Below are positions 9,999 to 21,354 of a stretch of DNA of 64,000 nucleotides, one piece after another (position 1 is the stretch's first letter; the number at the start of each line of letters is the position of its first letter). Below the pieces are notes generated by a model. It searched no databases. It was not told where the DNA came from and saw only the letters and a list, made by a program, of their open reading frames with translations. This DNA comes from Omphalotus guepiniiformis (Eukaryota; Basidiomycota; Agaricomycetes; Agaricales; Omphalotaceae): NCBI GenBank assembly GCA_028554645.1, contig JAQOOI010000070.1, positions 558,001-622,000 on the forward strand, written 5' to 3'. Position numbers and translations under genes: made by a program.

Positions 9999-10667
9999 CG
10001 GTACAACTATATTGGCCAGGGTTCGGATGCTGTGAGTCGAGATGCACTACACTGAATTAAACACATTGTTGCTGAGTCCACCAACCTTTATATGCTGCTC
10101 ACCAGTGGCGCTCGCTGCGTATTTGGCTGAGCAGTGATTTAAAGCCTTGAAGAGTGGCGAAGATCTCTTGTCCCAGTTATGATTTGCCGAGCCAAACGTT
10201 CAATGCTTCATTTCTGCGATCAGCGCATTGCAGATTTCATCGAGTCAAAGGAGTCGCTGCCCAGGATAATCGTTCTCTGTCAGAAGATGGCCGAGCTTTG
10301 ATTCAGAGAGGGAGAGAGAGGGAGAGAGAAATAAATCAGTTCATGAAACTGAAGGGACCATCGTCGAATGATTCCCAGGGTCCAGAATTCGTGGCCTTCT
10401 CTATATTCATAATTCAAGTACTTAAGGGAACAATGTAAATTCTACTACGACTGCTTTAAAAAAAGCTAGTATTTTGTAGTAGCGCTAACAACAATGATAG
10501 TCAAAAATCAAGATCTGGGCACAACTCATCGATGAAACCAGCAGAATGCAAGAATTTGTATACACACTGAAGGTTGCGATGAAGAGATACATAGTTTGTC
10601 CTCCGTTTCAAAGATGCGGTACAGATATTGCAGCCACTGAAGTACTACAATGATAAGGGAGCTGCGG
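9999..10667. other. Spacer Y4-Y5
   Basis: No gene. It repeats the Y promoter blocks and, from about 10330, the Y2-Y3 spacer, with a GAGAGGGAGAGAGAGGGAGA purine tract near 10305-10330. Confidence 0.45.
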
Positions 10668-11488
10668 TCACTCCATTACGGTCTCAGATCCAGAGTCAGA
10701 GTCAGAGTCAGAGTTATATGGCTGGTTTCGCAACCTCTCTTCTGCGTTCATTTGCGGGGGGTTGTAATCCTCGAGCGGACAATAGTATCTAGAGGACGGT
10801 CAGTCCAAAAGTATTTGAAGCACGAAAAAGACTCACCTAGTGCCACATATGCCATCCCACCACCACATAGCCTCCTGGTCCCCGAGATCAAGCTCTTTTC
10901 GAAGTACGCTCACAGCGGAAGCCACGCTCTCCTCCCATCGCCGTCGCACGGCATATTTTTGATTCAGGTATAAGGTATTGTCCAGGGTGAAAACCAAATG
11001 CTTATTAGACTCCTCAAACGGAAGTGCCCAATTGACAGTCATATTACACTTGTCCGACAGATGCTCCGCGACAGCGTATAGAGCAGACGCCATGTCGCAC
11101 GGATCTGAGGATCCCGGAGGTACAGGGCAGGACACCTTGATATCATTGCGAGCAACATAAGGGTGAACAAAGTCCAGCGGAACGAGAAGCCCATAATGCA
11201 GGTACGGAAGCTCGTCCCCCACTAACTCTTTGTTCTCGGCGATTTTGTAGATGCGGGGGTCAAGTTCCTTTTGTGGACGACGAACAGACAAGAAGGCATT
11301 CGCTTTCTGAAGTAAAAAGTCATTGGGTAAGGCAATCGTTCTCAGAGGCAATGAAGGCGCGCACGTACTTTCTTTTTCTCCTGGAGCGCCCTCTGTGTAA
11401 GCCGAACACTCGTCCCACTTGGCGAACGAGCGAATTCGCGGCAAATTCTGTCGTCCCATTGACGAGGAATAGTCTTTCGTGAAGGCAT
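10668..11488 (-). CDS. Family Y protein, copy Y5
   Basis: Intact three-exon paralogue nearly identical to Y3. ATG at 11488 (MPSRKTIPRQWDDRIC), long exon 1 with SPSGTSVRLTQRAL, GTACGT donor, core exon with ELDPRIYKIAEN, LPYLHYG, VAEHLSDKCNM and MWWWDGIC, then YYCPLEDYNPPQ.NAE and an acidic tail with fewer Ser-Asp pairs than Y3, ending VTVME before TGA at 10668-10670. The hexamer repeat coding for Ser-Asp differs in number between Y3 and Y5, so the tail length is evolving by slippage. No signal or membrane segment. Function unknown. Confidence 0.7.
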
Positions 11489-12497
11489 TTGTATCGGTCA
11501 GGGTGTGAAACGCTTGATACGAGAATGTGGTATTGGTACTGAATTAACCACATATAAGGTTGTTGAGTCCACTAACGCTAAGCTCCTGGAGTGGCTCACC
11601 AGTGGCTCATGCGCTCTCCACGCGCCGTGTACTCTTCTGAATGACCCACTTCCGCCTCTATTTATCACAGAAGCAGAAAGACAGCTGAGCAGTGAGATTC
11701 AAAGCACAAGCTTTTGAAGAGTGGTGAAGATCTCTTGTCCCAGTCGCATATTATTTGCCGAGCCAAGTTCATTGTTTCATTTTTGCGATCAGCGCATTGC
11801 AGATTTCATCGAGTCATCGGAGTCGCTGCCCAGGATAATCGTTCTCTGTCAGAAGATCGCCGAGCTTCAGAAGACATCACTATTGAGAGCGAGAGAGAGA
11901 ATAAATCAGTTCACCACGTCAGAAAGGACCAACATCGAATATTCGCATGGCTCCGGAATTTACGGACCGTGGCATTTCTTCGGAAACGCGTCAGCTTGTC
12001 GGAACCGAATCTTGGATTCTTTTTCTTTTTCAACTTCGTATCATACCTAGTGAGTACATGCATATGTATCTCAGCGCGGGCCTCAGTGATGCAGTCTATC
12101 TTATAAGATTCCGGCGGATACTCGTATTACTGGTTGTCGGACTCCAAGGTGCGTGCTCTCAAACTTAATGCTGCAGGCTCGTCGCTGATTAGACAATCTT
12201 TCAATTCTTTAGTAGTTACTGGTTTTGGTTCAAGAAATGATAATCTATGTCATGAGAGTTATCTACACGAATGTGACGTCCCTTTTCAACGAATTTCAGG
12301 GGCATACATCATAGAACCGCTTCCCGAGCACATGTATTCTCAATTGTTAGCTCCGCTGCCTCTTGACCTTGAAGCTATCACCTTCAACGATTCAAAGACG
12401 ATAACGGTCACAGGGACCCCTCCATGCTGTCCGGCCCGTCTGAAGGGCAAGCTCTGCACTATAAAATGAAGATGGTGGATGCTTGGACGTTTCAGCG
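11489..12497. promoter_or_regulatory. Upstream regions of Y5 and the GH127-like gene
   Basis: The left part repeats the Y promoter blocks. The right part (about 12060-12490) is the source of the duplicated sequence at 1395-1690. A TATA-like ACTATAAAATGA at 12459-12470 lies about 35 bp before the GH127-like ATG and is a plausible core promoter. No separate gene seen. Confidence 0.45.
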
Positions 12498-15400
12498 ATG
12501 CTCTTGCTGCAGATGCTTCGATTTGCTATAGCTACACTTTGTCTCCTCTCAGGGGCGTACAGTCAGTCTGACCGTGAGTCTCATCATGCGCCACTTGTTT
12601 GTTCGACGACTGACTCCTTCGTAGTTGTTCCCAAGAAGTTCTTGACTATTCCGTTAGGAGGTGTAAGGCCTTCAGGATGGCTCTTTGACCAGGTTATTCC
12701 ACCTTCTTCCGACACGCAACTTTCATAAGCTAACGCCCTCTATACAGCTCATGGTTCAAACCAACGGTCTAGCCGGACATGAGCACGAATTCTACGATTA
12801 GTATGTTTCTGCTTTTTGTGATATGGAGAGGCAAATCAATCAAGTCTAGTGTTGCGCAGAGCGACTGGATTGGAGGAACATCCTATTACTCTAGCCTCGA
12901 AGAAGGTAAAAGTGTTCTCCCCATTGACCCGTATCTACTCTGTTAACACCCCTAATACAGCGGGCAGTTACTGGTTTGTACGTTTGTCAATATTTACGAA
13001 AGCGAAGCCAATTATCTACTTTTTGTGTTCAAGAACGGCATGGTTCCCAATGGTATCTTAGTCAATGACTCCACTATCATGTCGCAGACCGAAGCCTTTC
13101 TGGACTACGTCTTGTCTCATCAAGATTCGACCGGGTGGTTAGGACCTGAAGTCAACACGACGAAACCCAGATATTTGTGGGGCAGGTAGGATGCTCTTCT
13201 TCCAATCCTAGAATGGTTACTTACTATCGGTGGTGAAGATATCCATTCATGTTTGGTGCTATTCAAATGGTCGAATTCAATCCATCGCTTACGGACCGGG
13301 TCGTTACGGCTCTCCACAAATTCGTCGCGCTAGCTAATACTATGCTGCACAATGGCGAAGGTATTGAGGATTGGACTGCAACACGATGGGAGGATTTCGT
13401 TATGGTCTTGCAGTGGTAGTTATTTCTATATTTTGAACCACATCACACTGCGCTAAGTGATCTTAAGGCTTTACGATTACTACCCGAATGGCCAGGAAGA
13501 TATTCTAATCGATACTATGAAACAGCTGAAATATACAGGCGTACCCTGGGAGGAGGTCTTCAGCACTGCAGTGAGTGATATTCTTTCAATTGATTCCGAG
13601 TATTGTATTTATCTAGTCTTTTAGCTGTTCCCAACTGGTCCAGGTGTGTCGGGGAATGCGACTAATTGCGGTTCTCAGGCTCTAACTTTCATCTTAGTGG
13701 AGGATCTGGAAAATCCTACAGGCTACGTTTTGACGGTAGCTATACAATTCCTGCGTTCCGTGTTCAACAACCTGATCTTCGCACTGTAGTGGCACGGCGT
13801 CAACATGGCTGAAGGTCTCAAGGCGTTGCCAGCCACCTACCGGTTCACGCACAACCAATCAGGCGAGCATCTATCTTTCTTCTATTAGGAATTAATAATG
13901 ATCTCCTGCTGGCAGACCTGGACAGGGCAAATGAAGGATGGGATTTGCTGTTCCAATACCACGGTCGTCCATCTGGCATTTATGCAGCTGACGAGTATTT
14001 AGCTGGACTCGAAGCAGCACGCGGGTGAAAATCTTGTCTTTGCAACCGTGGTCGATATCTATACTTACTCTCTGCCCCAGAACCGAATTGTGCTTAGTCG
14101 TGGTGCGTGTATCAGTAAATTAGAGAACTCGTCCAGGCTAAATGGGTCTAAATCGTAGGAAACGATGTTTTCGTGAGCTTTTTTACTGTATAATGCATGA
14201 CCTTTCGCTAACTTTATGCAGGGGATCATATCTCTTTCAAATAATAGGCGACCCAAAGTTTTTGGATAGGGTGGGTGATGTACTCAATTGAATGTATCTC
14301 TGTTGACCGATCACCGTTTCAAAGGTGGAGCGAATCGCGTACAATGCTCTACCCGCCACCTTGACTGGAGGTGAGTAAACCTTTGCCCGCGGGAGGGAAT
14401 AGGCTCTGGTAGTGAACTCGGTACAGACTTTTGGTCTCGTCAATACTTGCAACAGCAGAACCAAATTGCTGCGAAGAATATGACACCGTGAGTTAGTTGC
14501 GCCTGTATGTCCATTTCCTTCTGACCTTGCAATCCGTACAGAAACCCTTTCCCCGTTGACGGGTTCGTCGACCGTGATTTTCTCTTCTTTTTTGCGCATG
14601 TCCAGCTCATGAAAGCCAATTAGTCCTTATTCAAATGTGTTCGGATTGGAGCCAAATTACCCGTATGAAATGATTCTGAGATTCTAATTGGTATTCGCGA
14701 TTGTTGATTCACTCTTTTCTTAGCTGTTGCACCGTCAATCACCCTCAAGGCTGGCCGAAATTCATCTCCCATGCTTTCATGACTACGCCCGACCAGGCTT
14801 CGCTCATGCAGGTCTACCTTGGCCCATTCCAAACATCGGCTTCTCTTGCCTCTGGTGTGTAGCTATCCGACATCCAGTTCCTACGTGCAGCTCTCTCATC
14901 CATCACCTGTTTCTATAGATAATCAAGTGACCGTCTCCGTCGACACGATCTATCCATTCAGCGATGTTCTCAACACGACCATAAACGCCACTAAAGATTT
15001 TACCTATTTTGTTCGGATTCCAAGCTGGGTTGTGAACGGAACGATTTCAATCAATGGCGAAGCTGCTCAACCAGTTTCTCCAAGTAATGGTTTCCAAGCT
15101 GTCTCGGCGAAGGCTGGTAAAACATCGTTCACTCTTGTTCTTCCGGCCGAAATTACTACGGGTACGAACGATTTGTTGACTTGGCTTGCGGATTAGACAG
15201 TTCATGCGATTGTTTCAGAGGATCGCCCTCATGGTTCTATCGCCGTACACCGCGGTCCTCTCCATTATGCTTTCGATAGTACGTTTAAATTCTTTGATCC
15301 CACTTCTTGCATCATATTCACCCTGTCTTTCAGTCCCTCGCAGCTCCAAAGTATTAGCACAGAACGCCCAACAACCACTCGCAAAAGACTTCGAATTCGA

Positions 15401-15747
15401 CGCCACAGCCAACTGGCAATATGCGATTGATCCTTCGACCCTGAAATTCATCAATTCTCCTCCCGCATCTGGGACCCTTCCTTCGCCAGTGTATGATTCT
15501 GGATTGCCACCACTATCAATGACAGTAACTGCTTGCCCTATCGCCTGGGCGGAAGCGGGAGACACGTTTGCTGCTTCCCCACCTACGAGCCCAGCTTGCA
15601 CGGGAGCGCAAGAGACTCTCACTTTATCACCGTTTGGGGTAAGATTCTATCCGTGATGTGCAGGAGACAATCGCTAAATGATTTTCGCCTTCTTCCCAGT
15701 CTACGAAGTTGCGGATTGGCGAATTCCCTGTTTTCAAAGCTGCTTAG
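12498..15747 (+). CDS. DUF1680 / GH127-like secreted glycosidase
   Basis: About 23 small exons splice into one open frame of roughly 640 residues that follows the DUF1680 family from end to end. Landmarks in order: signal peptide (MLLLQMLRFAIATLCLLSG), PLGGVRPSGWLFDQ, NGLAGHEHEFYDY, YWFNGMVPNG, LSHQDSTGWLGPE, WHGVNMAEGLKALPATYRFT, YHGRPSGIYAADEYLAG, GTELCLVVE, YPCCTVNHPQGWPKF, IAVHRGPLHYAF. In the characterised GH127 beta-L-arabinofuranosidase a Glu-X-Cys and a Cys-Cys pair bind zinc and supply the nucleophile; both are kept here (ELC and CC). One intron (near 13862) appears to use a GC-AG boundary. A secreted enzyme acting on arabinose-containing glycans is inferred. The start is the ATG at 12498; stop at 15745-15747. 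Confidence 0.85.
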
Positions 15748-16321
15748 AGCAAGGTTTCTCTGTTTCCTATGAATTACGCCTACGGGGTCTTTGACTGGGA
15801 TGACTTGATCTTGTTGTGTAAAAGAATGAACCTTGGTTATAATTACAATGTGCAGTCAGAGATTAAATATGCATGTCGAATGTTCAGGTCGCCAGAAGTA
15901 ACAACACAGCGTCATTATCGATGCTAATCTGCAGGAAAGAACTTCTTACAGTAGTTCCACTGACCGTGTTGAGCACTACGAGTTGCCGGTATCAGGACTC
16001 GGACACTCGGAACAAGTACAGCATGTTTAGGGCCGGTTGTCTGGGGTAATCCACGGTCACTGGCAAGTCTTTTCATCTTCACGACCATCGCATTGCTTTT
16101 CTTGCTCTCGACCTGCTCGAATTCACATTCCCATTCACGCTCGCTAGCTGAGGAGAGAGCCCAAACGAAGATCTGGTGAAACTTGATCTCGATTCTCACT
16201 CACAGTCCGTCGTCCAGTGGTACCCATCTTATCAAAATGCCGGAAATATTACAATAATCAATCATGATCATCAGTGGACGAAAACATGGCCTATTCAGAT
16301 CTCTCGGCCAGACCTCTTTTA
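15748..16321. other. GH127 3' flank up to the transposon
   Basis: No supported gene. A 91-codon minus-strand frame (15924-16199) has no recognisable motif and no paralogue in the window. The stretch ends at the TA at 16320-16321 that borders the transposon. Confidence 0.4.
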
Positions 16322-16626
16322 TTGCTGTTTGCATAAGAATTGGCGCATGCTCTCACGCGCACGATTTTTTCAAGAAATACAGTAGGATCTTTCCAACACA
16401 ATATCTCACTCATTTCTGCACCAATCCACTTGATTTTTGGCTCATTACAGTCGTATTATTCCATTCTTGTGCGCCCCAGCAATATATATTCAATACTACA
16501 TCGTACTTCTTCAACCAGAAAAGCAACCCCTTCCAGTGTCCTAAACACCAAAACTCGTGAACAGCCCTTGAGACAGCCAAGTCCTTGCAATATGTTGTGG
16601 TTAGTAGTGATGTATAGTGCGCCCCA
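16322..16626 (+). repeat. Left terminal inverted repeat
   Basis: Pairs with 20091-20395 in inverted orientation over its whole length. It begins TTGCTGTTTGCATAAGAATT and ends near the GTGCGCCCC motif. GCGCCCC also occurs about 140 bp further out (near 16482), a possible internal binding-site repeat for the transposase (inference). Confidence 0.85.
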
Positions 16627-16762
16627 AGCTTGGATTTCATACTTCTTGAGAATAATGGTGATTGAAAGCACATACAGTGTTCAGGGTCGTGTTTGCGATC
16701 AATGAAGATGCGAGCACTCTTTTCCTCTTACTTTCCACATCATCTATCTATTTTCACCCTTC

Positions 16763-18725
16763 ATGGGCTCTGGGCGTTCACGGAAACGTGTTCCCTCATC
16801 TGGAACTGGTCAGCGTAAATCCCAGCGGACTCGGAGCCAACACACCCTCGATCCTGCTAATTCAACTCAATCTGTGCAAACCGCAGATGGCAGGCCCAAA
16901 CCAACACCGAGATATAAGAAGACCCCAACTATTCAGTCTGCTACACCTCCAGCCTCTTCTGCCATGGGCGACGAAGATGTTGATGTAGCAAACATGCTTA
17001 TATCTATGAGGCAAGGACCTCAAGACAGATCGACCCACACTCCTTCAACCAGATCTCCTATAACTCATTCCAACCTAATTGACGTGTCAGACGGAGAAGG
17101 AACTATCTCTACTACCCCAAATCCACCAGATGAGACCGTAAACACAGATGATCTCACATTCAACGAGTCACAATCAAATGCAGAAATAGTTGGCGATGAA
17201 CTTGAAGTGACGAGGACAGCAAAGCCAGGTAGACGCGCAAAAAAGAATACCGTTGTCACCAGGAGAAGGAATCTGACGTTGGTTGATGAGGAAGATGAAG
17301 AGGACATTCAAGACTATGCTTCGGACTCGCGCTCCTCCCTGTGTACGTGACGTGTCAATGTTTATTGTGCTCTATGATCTGACTTTTGCTTGTTAGTTGA
17401 CTGGAATGACTTGGATAGTAACGAGTGGAAGGAGGTGCTGAGAGAAATACCCAAATTTGACATAGCCTTTGAAGTCCCCTACCGCAATTCGAAACGCAAT
17501 CTCACTGGAATCCACTCCCATATCCCCTGGTACACATTCTTGGACAAACTCGCTCCACGGATGGATACACGAATGTCTCTCCTTACAAATATTGCCTATA
17601 TTCCATCTTATAAACCAAAGCCAAAGTCAAACACTGGACAGGCAAACGACACAATGCTCGAAAGCGAAGAAGACTGGATTTTTTTGATAACAGACTGTCA
17701 CATATTCCGTTCTGAAAAGAAGAATGTCAATAAGCAACTTGTTATCAGTATTGTTGATAAAACTCCTGTAGAGGCCGATGGAGGTGGGAAAGCAAGCAGC
17801 TCCAAGGTACTTGATATAACCTTGACCTCATCCTATTCTACTTTCTCATGCTCTGCTTAGGCTTTGAAGAAATCGAAGGGAGCCAAAGAATCTTCAGAAT
17901 TAGACACGACGAAGGATGCAGCAGACATTTTGACACAAATCGAGAGAAAACACTGGTGCAACTCATGCCAGGCAGCATGCTATGTCACCTCGGATGGTGA
18001 TCATTATCTTTTTCAGAACAGTGATCTATCAATTTGGACTGACAAAGTAGTACGTATATATCTGAACATATTACTTTTTCTTTGACTCAATATTTACATG
18101 ACAGATGCGACATGTTGGCACCATTCTTGAGCCACCGACTGAAATTCTAGCATCAATGGGAGAAAGACTTGCTCGTCAGAAAGCTGATGCTCGTCGTTCA
18201 GCTACTCAGACTCGGACTCCTGTAGCACCACCTCACGCTACCTTCACTGCCCCAGCTCTGCCTCTACTTGATGCAGGGCAAATGGTGCAGCAAGTAATGG
18301 GGACGGTCATGCCAGTGATGGCATTGATGTCTGGGATGCAGAATCAGTTCAGGACGCCTACTACACATCATTCAACAAGAAGACATCGCTCAAGCTCTCC
18401 AGTGTCCACTCCTGTTTCCGTTGAAACAAGTCCTATTCGCCCATCGTCTCATGTATCATCCTCTGCTGGAGTTCCAGAATTATCAGATTGGCTTCCGAGT
18501 GTTGATGCTCATGCTGAGCGTGGAAAGCGAAATGCAAACTATGCTCAATATATCATCATACTCAATGCTCGGGGTATCTTTGACGTGCTCGATCTAAACC
18601 GACTTCCATTGAATACATTGATAGAGCTAACTGGGATGGAGTACGGATATGCTGACCGGCTGTTGACATATGCACAGGAGGATCTGCGCCCCAAACCTTG
18701 CAAGCGGGCTCGTTACAGTAAATAA
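16763..18725 (+). CDS. Passenger protein of the transposon (unknown, SAM-like C-terminus)
   Basis: Four exons (16763-17342, 17397-17806, 17861-18049, 18105-18725) join in frame with standard GT-AG introns to give 599 residues. Residues 1-190 are basic and low-complexity at first (GSGRSRKRVP), then acidic with a RRAKKN nuclear-signal-like patch. Residues ~195-330 look globular (DWNDLDSNEW, HIPWYTFLDKL, DWIFLITDCHIF). A short cysteine motif HWCNSCQAAC follows at ~350-390. Residues ~440-520 are Pro/Ser/Thr/Gln-rich. The last ~80 residues (WLPSVDAH ... LIELTGMEYGYADRLL) resemble a SAM-type helical domain. No transposase or nuclease motif is seen. It lies wholly inside the inverted repeats and converges on the transposase, so it belongs to the element. 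Function unknown. Confidence 0.75.
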
Positions 18726-18761
18726 CTATGTGCTAGTTTTTGACTTACAATACAATCATAA

Positions 18762-19963
18762 CTAATAGAAATACCGACAATGATGAAAGAAACCGTATGC
18801 ATCCTCAGGTGTCACAGAAAAAGAAGCCTGAATGAGGTGCGTGTATACATAGGAGTCATCAATATTGGGATCCAAATCCTCGCGCGCAAGCTCCCCTTCT
18901 CTTCGTACGTGTGACTTGATAGCTGAAAACGCAAGCTCAATAGGATTATAGTCGGGAGAGTAAGGCGGAAGGAAGAGGTAGCGCATTCCACTAAAAACTG
19001 GTTCATTTGGTGGTACCAAGGGAGGGAAATAGCATTACGCACTGAGAAACTATCAGATCAAGCACTCTAGGATCTTTATGTATGCGGGCATTGTCCATGA
19101 CGACAACGGAATTGGGAGCAGGAAATGGTTGCATTTTTGTCAGAAGCGCCTCAACAAACTCATAGAAACGATTTGCGGTGAAAGATCCCTCGACAACTTG
19201 AGCAAATAACATTCCGGTAGATGACAATGCAGGAAGAAGGGAATATCTATGTATTGACAGCACATATTAGCACAAACACCCCAAATCAGTTGTGCTGCTC
19301 ACCGTCGTCCTCGAACGAAAAAAGTCTTCTTAAAGACCCGCCGCCCAGTCACTGTCCAGCCGCGTCGTCGATATGGAGTGCGGCGGTCAAACGAGCTTTC
19401 ATCTACGAACACAACTTGCTCTGGCTGATAGTACCGACCAAAGGTGTACCGGAACTGGGCTCGTTTCCGTTCACACCGCTCGATAGCAACTTTGGTGATC
19501 TAAAGCTCCATAGTATGTCAAGAAGAACTTGAACTATTCAATTCACAACACACCTTTTTCAATGAAAAACCTGTGCTTTTTAGGACCCTCCAGATTGTTG
19601 AGACATTCACTTCAACTCCTCTTCTTGTTAAAAGCTCCTGCTTGATCTCGTCCAAGTATAATTCAGGTGCTTTGAGCAGGAGTCCATGAATAAACTAGGT
19701 ATATTTCAATCAAGAGGTCGAGGCAGAATAGAAGAACTTACCCGGACATCGAAAAAGCTAAGCTTCCGTGTTCTTCCTCGCAGGCTGACACGCCCGAATC
19801 GAGCTTGTAGCCGAACTGCTTTTCGATGTTCTGAGAGAATGCGCTGAACTGTCCTGCGCTTGCAATTGGATTTGTTCACAATTTCATCAATAGTTGAGCA
19901 TGTCCTCCTAAGATGAACAAGAGTACGTCGCAAATCATCTGAAAGACGCTTTCCTCGTGTCAT
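18762..19963 (-). CDS. Tc1/mariner (IS630-type) DDE transposase
   Basis: Five exons (19963-19742, 19694-19554, 19499-19303, 19246-19043, 18990-18762) join in frame to 330 residues, the usual size for this superfamily. The N-terminal ~110 residues form the helix-turn-helix DNA-binding part ([35 protein letters not shown]). The DDE domain shows all three acidic positions: [20 protein letters not shown] and [11 protein letters not shown]. The tail is [18 protein letters not shown]. It would cut and paste the element at TA sites in the nucleus. The exon 3/4 junction restores [13 protein letters not shown], which confirms the frame. No stop or frameshift is visible, so activity is possible. Confidence 0.88.
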
Positions 19964-20090
19964 TGGTAAGTCTATGAGTGAGCGTAGTCGAGGTATGAAG
20001 TCAAGAGGTAAACAAGAGGTAAATTACAGAGCCGGCATGACCTCACCTCACTCAACACCTCCTACATTTGTATCTATACAAATTTCAACC

Positions 20091-20395
20091 TGGGGCGCAC
20101 TATACATCACTACTGGCTGCAATATACTGCAATGACTTGGCTGTCTCAAGGATTGTTCACGAGTTATGGTGTTCAGGGCACTGGAAGGGGTCGCTTTTCC
20201 GGATGAAGGAGTATAATGCTTTTTTACAAATCTATTGCTGGGGCGCACAAGAAGGGAATAATACGACTATAACGAGCCAAAAATCAAGTAGATCGGTGCA
20301 GAGATGAGTGAGATATCGTGTTGGAAAGATCCTACTGTATTTCTTGAAAAAATCATGCGCGTGAGAGCATGCGCCAATTCTTATGCAAACAGCAA
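20091..20395 (-). repeat. Right terminal inverted repeat
   Basis: Inverted partner of 16322-16626, the same 305 bp length with scattered substitutions and no large indel. It is followed by TA at 20396-20397. Confidence 0.85.
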
Positions 20396-21354
20396 TAAAA
20401 CGCTGTTGAACTTTTGATATGCACAGCGAGAAACCTGGAGGAAGGAATAAGAATCGACCTTGCGCTATGTAGACTCGAACCCCAGTCTCACGCACACAGC
20501 AACGTTTGATGAGAGAGTCGAAAAAAGTGCCGCAGCGTTGTCCGCCCCGACCGTCGTTCTCCGGGCCGTATCAACCGACTGGGTACCTTGCGCTGAATTC
20601 TATATATAGGATTCAACTTTTGCGTCAACTTTCAAGTCTGTCCAAAATCAACCTCTCCAAGAATGTGGGATTGAGCCCAATGTCACGGAGAAGTGGTATG
20701 ATTCCAGCTTTACCAGAACCGCAAGCAGCTCTAACGAACACATCCTTTTTGCTTCAAGATATATTGGTTGGCTACGGCCTCTCTGCGTCTGGCGAGCTCA
20801 ATAGTGACTTGCGACATAAATCAAATTGAGAAGCTTGCGTCAGAGATTGGACCCCAACTTTTTATCAGATTAGATGCCTATCTCGAGGTTGCCGTTTGGA
20901 CGCGTACAGTGTACCAGTGACTTGCCGTGTTTCATTGAATCTCCAACGATATCGCTTACATGAAATTTCACGAAAATGTGTCCCTTGCCGCCGATCGAAG
21001 TGTTGCCGTTTGGACGCGTACTCAATCTCAATATTTTAAGCTTCCTATTCGACATGGAGCTCCCCAGTCATTCACGTGTAGAAACGTTTCTGGTAATGGT
21101 CGCACTGGAATCCCTAATAACTCGATGGCCCACTCGAATCCCTAATAACTCGATGGCCCACTCGAATCCCTAGCAACTCGAAGGCCCACTCGAATCCGCC
21201 AGGACGAGGAAGACCCAGAGGAAGACCCAGAGAAACCCCCGGCTGGACTGCAGTCGATTGTTTCGGGCCGCAAGGAATTAGGCCAAACATGTCGCTATAT
21301 AAGAGGCGATGGATTAGCCCTATATGCCTCACTTAATTGCGAGTTTTTTGAAGA
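20396..21354. promoter_or_regulatory. Upstream region of the FAD monooxygenase
   Basis: No supported gene. It holds a CTATATATAGG box near 20600 with no convincing frame behind it, two copies of GTTTGGACGCGTAC (near 20896 and 21010), the 28-bp tandem repeat listed separately, and TATATAAG at 21296-21303, about 52 bp before the monooxygenase ATG and its likely core promoter. Confidence 0.5.
21103..21197 (+). repeat. 28-bp tandem repeat, 3.4 copies
   Basis: Units of CACTCGAATCCCTAATAACT plus CGATGGCC repeat at 21103, 21131 and 21159, with a partial fourth at 21187. Units 1-2 are almost identical and unit 3 carries a few changes. The block ends about 100 bp before the TATA box of the next gene. 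Confidence 0.9.

Larger units (their letters stand above)
16322..20395. mobile_element. Tc1/mariner-type transposon with passenger gene (4.07 kb)
   Basis: The unit is bounded by 305 bp imperfect terminal inverted repeats (outer end TTGCTGTTTGCATAAG) and flanked by TA on both sides (16320-16321 and 20396-20397), the target duplication expected for this superfamily. The restored target reads CTCTTTTAAAACG, a TA in a palindromic context. Inside are two convergent multi-exon genes, an intact DDE transposase and a 599 aa protein of unknown function, with only 36 bp between their stop codons. Both frames are intact, so the copy could be autonomous. The two inverted repeats have diverged by a modest number of substitutions, so the insertion is not brand new. 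Confidence 0.85.

Noticed and set aside
20460..20500. T-arm-like motif (minus-strand GGGGTTCGAGTC) suggesting a tRNA
   Set aside because: The flanking bases do not form a T-stem, and no acceptor, D or anticodon arm can be drawn.
20600..20830. Separate gene behind the CTATATATAGG box
   Set aside because: The only frame is about 50-100 codons, without domain or splice extension, and the monooxygenase has its own TATA box.
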